This document shows positions 1-8,270 of a stretch of DNA of 64,000 bases, one piece after another. The stretch is from Bacillus tequilensis KCTC 13622 (GTDB taxonomy: Bacteria; Bacillota; Bacilli; Bacillales; Bacillaceae): assembly GCF_000507145.1 (NCBI RefSeq), contig NZ_AYTO01000009.1:1-64000 (forward strand). The letters run 5' to 3'. The position numbers and the translations under genes are program-made. Every line of letters starts with the position of its first letter. Position 1 is the first letter of the stretch. Under the pieces are notes generated by a model, which saw nothing but the letters and a program-made list of their open reading frames with translations, did not search any database and was not told where the DNA came from.

Positions 1-862
1 GGTGGGATTTTGACGATTGATGACCTGAAGACCCCGGTGATCGTTTAGATGATTTTGATGAACGATATGGTTTTGAAGATCGTAACGAACTGCTGTACAC
101 TTCTTCTTGTTTTTGGTCTGAATCTTTATTGTCTTCTTGATCATCATGTTCTTTTTTTTTATCTTCTTTTTTGTACGATCCTTTTGGGCCTAAGCTGATG
201 CTTTTGATGTGAAAAGGATAGATGCGAAGCACCTCTTGATTTTTCACTAACGTATAATGACCGTCGGCATTATCTACAAGGATACCTTCAATTGCTTCCG
301 GACCTCCGCGATTAATGGAAACCCATTTATGAGTTAGGCTCTTAAACACTTCGCTTAAATAATCAGCTTCCAAAACATCTGCGGGCGTCTGTTCTTCCAT
401 TTTCAAATCGGGCTCATGTTTACTTATACTTTTGATGTGATGAATATTAAAATACACTACTCCATCCTCGTTTGTGTTTAATGCAGCGTAATCATCTCCC
501 AGCCAGACCAAACAACCTTTTTTGGATTCCGGTCCCCCTTGATTTAATTGAACGAATTGGTTCGTCAATTGTCCGATTAAGCTATGAAAATCATCAGCAT
601 CGGCCATTTCCTCAGTCTCAAGTGTTGTAGTGTTGTTATTGGTATCCTCAGTAATACTTTTCACATGTTCCAATTGGTAATAAATTATTTTTTTTTCAAC
701 TTGTAAAGCAATATAATCTGATTTTACAGCTGCTAATTTTCCTTGTTTAGATTCCGGGCCTCCACGATACACAGTAACAATTTTATCTTTCATTGAGTGC
801 AAAAAGTTATAATAAGATATTTCATTATTATTTGAATGATATTTCATTCTCCTCTTGCTCAT
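1..862 (-). CDS. cotB: Outer spore coat protein CotB, 3' end beyond the window
   Basis: Outer spore coat protein, phosphorylated by CotH and dependent on CotG in B. subtilis. The reading frame opens with ATG at 862 (MSKRRMKYHSNN), 10 bases after an AGGAGG ribosome site, and stays open to the edge, so at least 287 codons are present. The N-terminal part repeats a module with the core YRGGPESKKG about three times. The visible C-terminal part is Ser/Lys/Arg-rich (SSKSSKRSP type repeats), the region that is phosphorylated. The true C-terminus is missing. Recognition rests on the N-terminus and the serine repeat and is secure. Confidence 0.95.
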   Translation of the reverse strand, partial: MSKRRMKYHSNNNEISYYNFLHSMKDKIVTVYRGGPESKQGKLAAVKSDYIALQVEKKIIYYQLEHVKSITEDTNNNTTTLETEEMADADDFHSLIGQLTNQFVQLNQGGPESKKGCLVWLGDDYAALNTNEDGVVYFNIHHIKSISKHEPDLKMEEQTPADVLEADYLSEVFKSLTHKWVSINRGGPEAIEGILVDNADGHYTLVKNQEVLRIYPFHIKSISLGPKGSYKKEDKKKEHDDQEDNKDSDQKQEEVYSSSLRSSKPYRSSKSSKRSPGSSGHQSSKSH

Positions 863-988
863 TCAAATTCCTCCTAGTCACTTATACATAGATGATAAAC
901 ATACTGCATATATACGTGTCACATTTATTTGTTGAACTAATTCAATAGCCTAATTGTCTGTTTTTCAGCGAATACCTATATGATGCAT

Positions 989-2077
989 TTACAAAATATT
1001 TAAATGATTCTTGAGGTATTGCGATCGGTTTTTAATATACTCACAAATTACAGCCGGCTCACGGTCAAAACGCTCAATATCATTCTTTTTGTATGGGTCC
1101 ATCAGAACAAACGGCCTAATTTGTTCATACATCGCCATGATTTTCGGTTTCAAATATTCTATTGTAAAAAGAGATTGGAGCGTTTTTTCTAACAGGCGCT
1201 TGTAGGACTTGCGAAATTCGGGTTCATCCAATATCCGGGCGGTTAGTGTATTGAATCCTTGAATTCTTACATAATCGGCAGCCATCCGCTCTCCATGGAT
1301 ATCCCTGCCCCAGGTCGCATCATAATCCCAAGGAAGCACCTCAAATAATCCGGTTTCACTGCTTCTGTACAGCGCGTAATTGTGGACAAACCCGTCATAG
1401 TTTGAGGTGAATACAATGCCGGCGAGCCAGCGCAAATACTTATCAACATCCACATGCTTTGTCACTTCTGATTTAAACTGGGCTTTAGGGACAGTATTAA
1501 TTTTAAATATCATATCCTGTAAATAAAAATCGTCTTCCTTAGTCCCTGTCTTCTTTTCATATCCAAGCTCCAGCGAGGTCTTCGTTTCTCTTTCCAAATC
1601 GCTCATCAGAGAAAAGTTAGCATCATCATCAACCGCGTAAAAAACCGCCCCGTCCGCCAGCTTCCTTTTTGCTAAATAATATTCATCGACGGATTCAAGT
1701 TCTAGATAAACCCCTTCATTCTTCCCGTTCACCTTTAAAAACACGAACTCTGCCTGTGGAGACAGCGTTCCAAGCTCCGAGAAAAAATCCAAAGACAATT
1801 TGTTTCTCATCATGGAAGGATCTTTATACTCCGCATTTAAGTGAATTTCTCGTGCACCGCGGAATGTTTTCGGCTGATAAAAAGAAATATGGTATGACTT
1901 CTTTTTAAAGTCTCTGATATGTGATCCCCGGTAAGCGATATCAATATCCAGCCTTTTTTGATTTACCTTCATCACAGCGGGCACCGGATCATCGTCCCAT
2001 ATATCCTTTTTTAATTCACGCAAATCTTTTGGATGAACAAACAGCTGATAAAGCGGCAATCTGGATTGATTCTTCAT
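989..2077 (-). CDS. cotH: Spore coat protein kinase CotH
   Basis: Atypical protein kinase of the inner/outer coat that phosphorylates CotB and CotG and controls outer-coat assembly. The 362-residue length is normal for B. subtilis CotH. The kinase-like core is visible: basic stretch DFKKKSYH near 56-63, NYDGF with Asp228, and LPWDYDATWG with Asp251; Asp228 and Asp251 are the residues I remember as essential. It starts at ATG 2077. It is divergent from cotG, yet its sigma-K promoter appears to lie beyond the far end of cotG, giving an unusually long leader. cotB lies just downstream on the same strand. Confidence 0.96.
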   Translation of the reverse strand: MKNQSRLPLYQLFVHPKDLRELKKDIWDDDPVPAVMKVNQKRLDIDIAYRGSHIRDFKKKSYHISFYQPKTFRGAREIHLNAEYKDPSMMRNKLSLDFFSELGTLSPQAEFVFLKVNGKNEGVYLELESVDEYYLAKRKLADGAVFYAVDDDANFSLMSDLERETKTSLELGYEKKTGTKEDDFYLQDMIFKINTVPKAQFKSEVTKHVDVDKYLRWLAGIVFTSNYDGFVHNYALYRSSETGLFEVLPWDYDATWGRDIHGERMAADYVRIQGFNTLTARILDEPEFRKSYKRLLEKTLQSLFTIEYLKPKIMAMYEQIRPFVLMDPYKKNDIERFDREPAVICEYIKNRSQYLKNHLNIL

Positions 2078-2220
2078 CCATAATCCCCCTTATAAATTTT
2101 AGGCTTTTATTTTTATGAGATCTCAGCGGAACACTTATACACTTTTTAAAACCGCGCGTACTATGAGGGTAGTAAGGATCTTCATCCTTAACATTATTTT
2201 TACAAAAGGAGGATTTCGAA

Positions 2221-2835
2221 TTGGGCCACTATTCCCATATTGACATCGAAGAAGCGGTGAAATCCGCAAAAAAAGAAGGTTTAAAAGATTATTTATACCA
2301 AGAGCCTCATGGAAAGGAACGCAGCCATAAAAAATCACACCGCTCTCACAAAAAATCGCGCAGCCAAAAGAAATCTTACAGCTCTCACAAAAAATCACGC
2401 AGCCACAAGAAATCTTACAGCTCTCACAAAAAATCACGTAGCCATAAAAAATCTTACAGCTCTCACAAGAAATCACGCAGCTATAAAAAGTCTTACAGCT
2501 CTCACAAGAAATCACGCAGCCACAAGAAATCTTACAGCTCTCACAAGAAATCACGCAGCTACAAAAAGTCGTACCGTTCTCACAAGAAAAAATCACGCAG
2601 CTACAAAAAGTCGTACTGTTCTCACAAGAAGAAATCACGCAGCTATAAAAAGTCGTACTGCTCTTACAAAAAGAAATCACGCAGCTACAAGAAGTCATAC
2701 CGCACGCATAAAACATCATATCGTCCCGATAAGAAAAAATCGCACCACGATTACTACAAACAAGACGATTACCACAGCAAAAAAGAATTCTGGAAAGACG
2801 GCAATTGCTGGGTAGTTAAAAAGAAATACAAATAA
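2221..2835 (+). CDS. cotG: Spore coat protein CotG (tandem-repeat, Lys/Ser/His-rich)
   Basis: Structural outer-coat protein, target of CotH kinase and partner of CotB. It starts at TTG 2221, ten bases after a strong AAAGGAGG site; no ATG fits. The N-terminus is a short acidic/basic head (MGHYSHIDIEEAV). Residues about 38 to 170 are tandem 13-14 residue units of the SHKKSYSSHKKSRS type, later units drifting to SYKKSYCSHKKK. A non-repeat tail ends DGNCWVVKKKYK. The repeat gives 204 residues against 195 that I recall in strain 168, so unit number or length has changed. Repeats leave long false ORFs in other frames. Confidence 0.95.
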   Translation: MGHYSHIDIEEAVKSAKKEGLKDYLYQEPHGKERSHKKSHRSHKKSRSQKKSYSSHKKSRSHKKSYSSHKKSRSHKKSYSSHKKSRSYKKSYSSHKKSRSHKKSYSSHKKSRSYKKSYRSHKKKSRSYKKSYCSHKKKSRSYKKSYCSYKKKSRSYKKSYRTHKTSYRPDKKKSHHDYYKQDDYHSKKEFWKDGNCWVVKKKYK

Positions 2836-2855
2836 ACTTAACATTTCACCATTTC

Positions 2856-2890
2856 ATAGGCTGCCGGCGGATGTACGGAAGCCTATTTTT
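2856..2890 (+). terminator. Terminator of cotG
   Basis: ATAGGCT and AGCCTAT arms with inner CCG/CGG pairing, followed by TTTTT, 20 bases after the cotG stop codon. The cotH leader would run through the other strand of this hairpin. Confidence 0.75.
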
Positions 2891-2922
2891 ACATTTTCTT
2901 TATATAGATATATGTCATGACA

Positions 2923-2949
2923 TAACATATGCAACACGCATCATTTGGT
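2923..2949 (-). promoter_or_regulatory. Sigma-K type promoter, candidate for cotH
   Basis: On the minus strand, AC at 2949-2948 is followed by exactly 16 bases and CATATGTTA (2931-2923), a full match to the sigma-K pattern AC-N16-CATANNNTA. A start near 2915 would lie about 838 bases before the cotH ATG. I recall that cotH in B. subtilis is transcribed from about 812 bases upstream, with cotG inside the leader; CotG here is nine residues (27 bases) longer, which accounts for the difference. The function is inferred from that match. Confidence 0.7.
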
Positions 2950-3007
2950 TTCCTTAAAACCAGTTCGTTATAATTAAGATATCCTAACGATAAAGGCGGT
3001 TGCTGCT

Positions 3008-3625
3008 ATGTACATATTTCAAGCTGATCAGCTTAGTTCCAAAGACACATACAAGCTATTGTCGGGTGCAGTCATCCCCCGTCCCATTGCATTTGTAACA
3101 ACACTTTCTTCAAGCGGAGCGGTAAATGCCGCGCCTTTCAGTTTTTATAACGTTGTCAGTTCAGACCCTCCGCTTCTCAGTGTTTCGGTTAACAGAACCG
3201 AAGGACGCCAAAAAGATACAGCCCGAAACACAGTGGAAAACGGAGAATTTGTCGTTCATGTCAGTGATGAGTCCATCATTGAAGACATCAATGAAACGGC
3301 AGCGAGCTTAGAGCCGGAGGAAAGCGAGCTCATACGCACCTCGCTTCATCCCGTCGAAAGCAAATCTGTTTCAGTTCCCGGCATTAAGGAAGCCCGCATT
3401 CGGTTCGAATGCACGTTAGAGCGGCATATCACATTTGACAATGACCAGGGCGTGACCACAGCGGATCTGCTCATCGGCAGAGTCGTCTGCTTCCACCTCG
3501 ATGAAAAGGTGTATGATGCAGAAAAAGGATATGTTTTGACAGATGAATTACAGGCTGTCTCAAGATTGGCAGGAAACCACTATGCGAAGCTCGGCGAAGA
3601 ATTTACACTGATTCGTCCCAGCTGA
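3008..3625 (+). CDS. ywrF: Flavin reductase-like FMN-binding split-barrel protein YwrF
   Basis: Protein of the flavin reductase family (FMN-binding split barrel), expected to bind FMN and reduce it or serve a partner oxygenase; no substrate is known. The 205 residues are the family length. Family features visible are the SGAVIPRPIAFVTT opening (residues about 19-32), NAAPFSFYNVVSSDPPL, and RKDTARN-type phosphate-binding region (GRQKDTARN). It starts at ATG 3008, with GGCGGTTGCTGCT before it as a modest ribosome site. It stands alone, closed by a strong hairpin. Confidence 0.88.
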   Translation: MYIFQADQLSSKDTYKLLSGAVIPRPIAFVTTLSSSGAVNAAPFSFYNVVSSDPPLLSVSVNRTEGRQKDTARNTVENGEFVVHVSDESIIEDINETAASLEPEESELIRTSLHPVESKSVSVPGIKEARIRFECTLERHITFDNDQGVTTADLLIGRVVCFHLDEKVYDAEKGYVLTDELQAVSRLAGNHYAKLGEEFTLIRPS

Positions 3626-3692
3626 ACAAAAGGACTATTTAAATAGAAGAAACTAGTCAAAAAGACCTTGTGATGACAACTTGCAGCCTTTA

Positions 3693-3730
3693 AAAAAGAA
3701 CACCCGGAGAAAGCTTCGGGTGTTCTTTTA
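3693..3730 (+). terminator. Terminator after ywrF
   Basis: AAAAGAACACCCG and CGGGTGTTCTTTT arms around a 10-base loop, with T/A runs on both sides. The rest of the 324-base gap 3626-3949 shows no convincing ORF; I recall a small ywrE gene near here in strain 168, which I do not see. Confidence 0.85.
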
Positions 3731-3949
3731 TCCTTTTCCAGCGTGGATTGGAATGACAAGCTTTTGGATTTCAATGATGATCGTTTTTTAATTAAGAAAA
3801 AATTTGGTATTGGTAAATCCGGCTGATTGTGATTGACTCACTGCGTATTTTAGGGAACGGAATGATAGGCTGAAGGCAAACAGTATATGTACCACTTCAT
3901 TGAGGTCTCATGTTTGCGCTTTTGATTTATATTTGTATCCTCTAGTTAT

Positions 3950-5527
3950 TCAAATCCCCACAGCCGCCCCATCTCCCCGCGGGTCGGCTCCGCCTTGGAG
4001 AAAGCCCTCATCATCCACTTTGATTGCTGCTGCGTGTCCCATCAGCGGATCATAGTCACCGACTATCTCCACGAGATGTCCGCTGTCTTTCAGCTTTTCA
4101 ATGATTTCCTCTGAGAATCTGCCCTCGACTCTCAGCCCCTCATATTCCTCTCCCCATGTTCTTCCCCATACCCAGCGCGGTTCGCTGATTGCCTGCTGTG
4201 GATGCATTCCATAGTCCAGCATTCGGGTAATAATGGCCGTCTGGGTCTGCGGCTGGCCCTCGCCGCCTTGTGTGCCGTACAGGATTTTCGGTTTTCCATC
4301 TTTGCAGACCATAGCCGGCATAAGCGTATGGAAGGTGCGCTTTTTCGGTTCAAGCGTGTTGACATGATCTTGATCCAATGAGAAAAATGATCCGCGGTTT
4401 TGCAGTAATATGCCCGTATCACCAGCAGTGACAGCCGAGCCAAATTCAAAGTACAAGCTTTGAATGAAAGACACTGCGTTGCCATCCACATCGATGACGG
4501 CCGCATATGCCGTATCACTTCCAACCGGCCTGCTTTCTGCCGGTTTTGCCAGATAGCCGATGTCTTCCGCCAATTGTTTCGCGTATTTTTTGTCTAAAAG
4601 CCTTTCAAGCGGAATGTCCGCAAAAGCCGGATCAGTCAAGACAGCATTTCGATCCAGGAAACTCTTTTTCAATGCCTCCACAAGCACATGATAATACTCA
4701 AATGAACCGTGTTCGATTTTGTTGAAATGATAGTTTTCCAGAATGTTCAGTGTTAATAAACCGGTAAAACCTTGTGAATTCGGCGGTGCCTGATACACAC
4801 TATAACCTCGGTAATCACTTAATACAGGCTCCGTCCATTCGCCCCGGTGCGCTTTAAAATCATCAAGTGTCATGCAGCTGCCGTTGTGTTGTAAATACGA
4901 GACAATCCGCTGAGCAATATCACCTTCATAGAATGCGCTTCTTCCTTTTTCAGCAATCATGTTCAAGCACTCGGCAAGCTCTTTTTGCACAAAGCGCTCT
5001 CCCGGGGCAGGCGCTTTGCCGCTTCTCGTGAAGATGTCGGCTGTGTAAGGTGTGGAGGCCAGCAGTTCAAGATTCATTTCTGTGTGACGGCACTGATCGG
5101 CTGATACTGGAAACCCATTTTGGGCATAGTCGCGTGCGGGCTCCAACACGTCTGCTAGAGACATACGCCCATACTCCTTCAATACGGCATCCCAGCTATC
5201 AACCATCCCCGGCACGGTAATGGCACTGTCGATTCCCCGCAGCGGAATCGCGCTTTTTCCCTTATATACATCTCTCGTTACATTTTTCCCAGAACGGCCG
5301 CTGCCATTGTAGACTCTTACTGCATTTGATTCCTGATGAAAGGCCAGCCAAAAGGAATCCCCGCCAAGCCCCGTCATATGCGGATACACAACAGCCAGAC
5401 ATGCACTCACAGCAACAGCGGCGTCAAACGCGTTTCCTCCCTTATCCAGTATGCGGTTTCCGGCTTGAGAAGCGAGATAATGAGGGCTGACGACCATTTG
5501 CTTTGTACCGATCACAGATTTGTTCAT
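3950..5527 (-). CDS. ywrD: Gamma-glutamyltransferase-like protein YwrD
   Basis: Member of the gamma-glutamyltranspeptidase family (Ntn hydrolase), made as one chain that cleaves itself before a catalytic Thr. The family N-terminus is clear (ASQAGNRILDKGGNAFDAAV, residues about 18-38), as is TGLGGDSFWL. The likely nucleophile is Thr in GSDTAYAAVIDVDGNAVS. No signal peptide is visible, unlike the secreted GGT of Bacillus, so a cytoplasmic enzyme is likely. I chose ATG 5527 (525 residues) over GTG 5530 because AAAGGGGA sits seven bases before it. It is divergent from ywrC. I recall it as part of the TnrA regulon but found no clear TnrA site. Confidence 0.9.
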   Translation of the reverse strand: MNKSVIGTKQMVVSPHYLASQAGNRILDKGGNAFDAAVAVSACLAVVYPHMTGLGGDSFWLAFHQESNAVRVYNGSGRSGKNVTRDVYKGKSAIPLRGIDSAITVPGMVDSWDAVLKEYGRMSLADVLEPARDYAQNGFPVSADQCRHTEMNLELLASTPYTADIFTRSGKAPAPGERFVQKELAECLNMIAEKGRSAFYEGDIAQRIVSYLQHNGSCMTLDDFKAHRGEWTEPVLSDYRGYSVYQAPPNSQGFTGLLTLNILENYHFNKIEHGSFEYYHVLVEALKKSFLDRNAVLTDPAFADIPLERLLDKKYAKQLAEDIGYLAKPAESRPVGSDTAYAAVIDVDGNAVSFIQSLYFEFGSAVTAGDTGILLQNRGSFFSLDQDHVNTLEPKKRTFHTLMPAMVCKDGKPKILYGTQGGEGQPQTQTAIITRMLDYGMHPQQAISEPRWVWGRTWGEEYEGLRVEGRFSEEIIEKLKDSGHLVEIVGDYDPLMGHAAAIKVDDEGFLQGGADPRGDGAAVGI

Positions 5528-5741
5528 CACAAGTCCCCTTTTTTTTAGAAATTTTCTTCAGTATAGGAAGCCTGATTTCCCACATCTACTGGTACGGCAG
5601 AAAAACTGACGAACTTTCTTCTTTTCGAAAACAACAAAACAGTATTTTATTCATTTTGAAAACAAATATAAAATTGATCTTTCGAAACGTAACTTTTGTG
5701 ATAAAATGATCTCTAAAAGGCAATGAAAGCAGGTGAAGCAA

Positions 5742-6218
5742 TTGAGTCATGATTATCAAATCCCCAACCTTGTTCTTGATGAGATCGACAAACAAATTCT
5801 CAGCATTTTGCACGAGGAAGGCAGGATATCTTATACGGATCTTGGCAAAAGAGTCGATTTGTCACGGGTTGCTGTCCAAGCTCGAATTAATCAATTAATC
5901 GAAGCCGGGGTTATCGAAAAATTCACTGCGGTCATCAATCCCGCTAAAATCGGCATCCATGTATCCGTGTTTTTCAATGTCGAGGTCGAACCGCAGTTTT
6001 TAGAAGAGGTCGCTCTTAAGCTTGAAGAAGAGCCTGCGGTCACCAGCCTCTATCACATGACAGGTCCGAGCAAGCTGCATATGCATGGGATTTTTGCCAA
6101 CGATCAAGAAATGGAAGAGTTTTTAACAAAACGGCTGTATCCCCTGCAAGGCGTCGTCAGTGTTGATTGCCAGATGCTGATCAAACGATACAAAAGCCGT
6201 ATGGGAATGAAGCTGTAA
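5742..6218 (+). CDS. ywrC: Lrp/AsnC family regulator YwrC
   Basis: Transcription factor with the Lrp/AsnC layout: winged helix ([27 protein letters not shown]) at about residues 10-36 and a RAM ligand-binding domain in the C-terminal half. I chose TTG 5742 (158 residues) because AGGTGA lies five bases before it; the GTG at 5733 has no ribosome site. It leads the ywrC-ywrB-ywrA unit, 13 bases from ywrB, which suggests it controls the chromate transporter. The inducer cannot be read from sequence. Confidence 0.9.
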   Translation: MSHDYQIPNLVLDEIDKQILSILHEEGRISYTDLGKRVDLSRVAVQARINQLIEAGVIEKFTAVINPAKIGIHVSVFFNVEVEPQFLEEVALKLEEEPAVTSLYHMTGPSKLHMHGIFANDQEMEEFLTKRLYPLQGVVSVDCQMLIKRYKSRMGMKL

Positions 6219-6231
6219 AGGAGAGAAACGA

Positions 6232-6825
6232 ATGAAAAACCATCCTTATCGGGATATGACGGCCGCAATGGTGCGCACCGGCATATTGGGGTTCGGCGGC
6301 GGACCTTCCGTGATTCCGCTGATCCGCCATGAAGCGGTCAATAAATATAAATGGATTGATGATGATGAATTCGGAGAAATATTAGCAATCGCTAATGCGC
6401 TTCCCGGACCGATTGCCACAAAAATGGCGGCGTATCTGGGCTTTAAGCTAAAAGGCACGTTAGGCGCAATCGTGGCAACCCTCGCCCACATTCTGCCTAC
6501 ATGCCTTGCTATGGTAGGCTTGTTTGCCGCTGTAAATGTCTTAAGCCACTCAGCAGTTGTTGCCGGCATGATTGGCGCCGTAACACCGGTGATCGCCGTC
6601 ATGCTCGGCATCATGGCGTACGAGTTTGGCCAAAAAGCGCTAAAAGGTTTCGGCTGGGTCACCGGCATCCTGTTTTTTATCATCGCTTTTATCGGCCTGC
6701 AAACGTTACAGATTAATCCAGGCCTTGTCATTATCATTTTCTTAGCGTACGGTGCGTTTCATTTTAAACTGAAGGACAAAATCACTAATAAACAATCAAA
6801 AGACAAAGGAATGTCGGCCTCATGA
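6232..6825 (+). CDS. ywrB: Chromate transporter subunit YwrB (N-terminal half type)
   Basis: Short-chain CHR family protein, half of a two-subunit chromate efflux transporter in the membrane. The family signature FGGGPSVIPLIRHE near residue 18 and the ALPGPIATKMA motif near 60 are present, followed by hydrophobic segments. Its 197 residues are half the length of fused ChrA proteins. The stop codon overlaps the ywrA start (ATGA), which indicates coupled translation and a shared complex. Confidence 0.92.
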   Translation: MKNHPYRDMTAAMVRTGILGFGGGPSVIPLIRHEAVNKYKWIDDDEFGEILAIANALPGPIATKMAAYLGFKLKGTLGAIVATLAHILPTCLAMVGLFAAVNVLSHSAVVAGMIGAVTPVIAVMLGIMAYEFGQKALKGFGWVTGILFFIIAFIGLQTLQINPGLVIIIFLAYGAFHFKLKDKITNKQSKDKGMSAS

Positions 6826-7358
6826 TTATGATTTATCTATTTATGGCGTTTTTTATCGCAAACGTACTCGGGTATGGCGGCGGACCTGCGTCTATCCCGT
6901 TAATGTTTGAAGAAGTCGTCAATAGATACAGCTGGCTGTCAAACGACCAATTCTCAAACATGCTCGCCCTTGCGAACGCATTGCCGGGCCCGATCGCAAC
7001 CAAAATCGCCGCGTACGTCGGCTACAGCGCAGGCGGGTGGCCCGGCTTCCTGATTGCGCTGATCGCAACCATCGTGCCGTCAGCGCTCGCCTTGATCGTC
7101 CTGCTGCGCATCATTCAGCGCTTCCGCCAATCCCCCATCATCAAAGGCATGACGCTGTCCGTTCAGCCTGTCATCGCGGTCATGATGCTCATTCTTACCT
7201 GGCAAATCGGCGCAGATGGCATCAAAGCAATCGGCTGGATCCAATCTATTGTGATTGCGGGAATTGCTCTCCTCGCCATGACAAAATTCAAGATGCATCC
7301 GGCCTTTCTGATTATCGCGGCGTTTTTATATGGGGGCCTTGTCATCCCTCATTTATAG
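6822..7358 (+). CDS. ywrA: Chromate transporter subunit YwrA (C-terminal half type)
   Basis: Second short CHR subunit, 178 residues, paralogous to YwrB: GYGGGPASIPLMFEE near residue 17 and ALPGPIATKIAAYVG near 54. It is hydrophobic throughout with about five to six membrane segments, and is oriented opposite to YwrB in the known heterodimeric pairs. It overlaps ywrB by four bases and ends the operon just before a strong hairpin. Chromate export is the role known for the family; sulfate is not excluded from sequence. Confidence 0.92.
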   Translation: MIMIYLFMAFFIANVLGYGGGPASIPLMFEEVVNRYSWLSNDQFSNMLALANALPGPIATKIAAYVGYSAGGWPGFLIALIATIVPSALALIVLLRIIQRFRQSPIIKGMTLSVQPVIAVMMLILTWQIGADGIKAIGWIQSIVIAGIALLAMTKFKMHPAFLIIAAFLYGGLVIPHL

Positions 7359-7387
7359 AAAAAAGCACCTGGACAGGTGCTTTTTTA
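7359..7387. terminator. Bidirectional terminator between ywrA and ywqO
   Basis: AAAAAAGCACCT and AGGTGCTTTTTT with a four-base loop, between the converging ywrA and ywqO stop codons. Confidence 0.9.
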
Positions 7388-7606
7388 TTTTGGCCCGGAA
7401 ATGCCGTTTGATATGACTACTGTTTCTTCTCCTGCATCACTCTTGATGATTTGCTTGACTTGCAGCGTTGTGCCTGCCATTCTCACAGATTGCTGAACCT
7501 GACGCGAATTGGTTTCAACATGTATCCAAACAGGAGGCTGGACCTTCCAAAATAAAAAGAATGCAAGAATCAGCATGCCAGCCATGACCGACAGCAAACA
7601 CTTCAT
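7385..7606 (-). CDS. ywqO: Small membrane-anchored protein YwqO, unknown function
   Basis: A 73-residue protein with one N-terminal hydrophobic segment (residues about 3-20, AGMLILAFFLFW) and a polar tail, so probably a single-pass membrane or lipid-less anchored protein. The ATG overlaps the ywqN stop by four bases, so it is translated with ywqN. No domain is recognised. The gene position matches ywqO of strain 168. Confidence 0.75.
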   Translation of the reverse strand: MKCLLSVMAGMLILAFFLFWKVQPPVWIHVETNSRQVQQSVRMAGTTLQVKQIIKSDAGEETVVISNGISGPK

Positions 7607-8148
7607 ATCGCATCGCTTCTTTTCAGTAAGCGGCTCGCAGCGGACAGCGCCTGATGATCATGAAGAATATCACCGGGACGATTGCCTTCTCCCAGCACAT
7701 AGCCTTTAAAGGGCATCCCTATAAAATCAAAAATATGTTCAAATTGCTGAATCATCGGCAGCCCCTTTATTTTTGGATTATCTCCGCCCACTGCTGTTAC
7801 ATATGCCTGCTTCGCTGACATTTGCTGTTTAAAATCAGGAAATCTCGGATCTCTTAACGTCTGTGACCAGCGATCAATAAACAGCTTTAATGGCCCTGAC
7901 ATGCCAAACCAATAAATTGGGGTGGCGAATACAAGAATATCGCACGGCATTATCCGCTCAATAATAGAATCGTAGTCATCTTGAACAGGGCGAAAGCCGC
8001 CATGGGCGTGACGCAGATCTTCAATTGGCTGGATTCGATATTTCCGCAAATAAATGTGCTCCGCATCGAATCCTTGAACAGCCTTCTCCGCAAGAGTATC
8101 CGTATTTCCGCCAGACCGAGTTCCGCCATTAATAACCGCAATTTTCAT
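7603..8148 (-). CDS. ywqN: NAD(P)H-dependent FMN-containing oxidoreductase YwqN
   Basis: Flavodoxin-like fold protein of the NADPH-dependent FMN reductase family. The N-terminal phosphate loop for FMN (NGGTRSGGNTDTLAEKA, residues about 6-22) and the flavin-contact segment FATPIYWFGMSGPLKLFIDR near 85-104 are clear. I chose ATG 8148 (181 residues) because AAAGGAGC precedes it; the longer frame adds 14 residues without a site. It is divergent from the LysR gene ywqM, which is likely its regulator. The reductant partner and substrate are unknown. Confidence 0.88.
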   Translation of the reverse strand: MKIAVINGGTRSGGNTDTLAEKAVQGFDAEHIYLRKYRIQPIEDLRHAHGGFRPVQDDYDSIIERIMPCDILVFATPIYWFGMSGPLKLFIDRWSQTLRDPRFPDFKQQMSAKQAYVTAVGGDNPKIKGLPMIQQFEHIFDFIGMPFKGYVLGEGNRPGDILHDHQALSAASRLLKRSDAI

Positions 8149-8224
8149 GATGCATCTGCTCCTTTGTTTACGAATGTTTTTCTTCATCATATAATGGATT
8201 CATCAATCAATACAGATGATTATT

Positions 8225-8241
8225 TCGATTATTCCAATCGA
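8225..8241. promoter_or_regulatory. Perfect 6-5-6 dyad between ywqN and ywqM, LysR-type operator candidate
   Basis: TCGATT, five bases, AATCGA: a perfect inverted repeat in the 122-base divergent gap, 30 bases before the ywqM ATG and 77 before ywqN. Position and symmetry suit a LysR regulator binding site; binding is inferred. Confidence 0.5.
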
Positions 8242-8270
8242 TGAAACCGATTTAGAAAGGGCGAGAACAA

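Noticed and set aside
2135..2719. 194-codon ORF on the minus strand, Cys-rich repeats, opposite cotG
   Set aside because: It is the mirror of the cotG tandem repeats; the repeat unit keeps several frames open by chance. No ribosome site, unnatural composition.
5531..5741. TnrA box before ywrD
   Set aside because: Looked for because I recall ywrD as TnrA-regulated. No sequence in the gap fits TGTNAN7TNACA.
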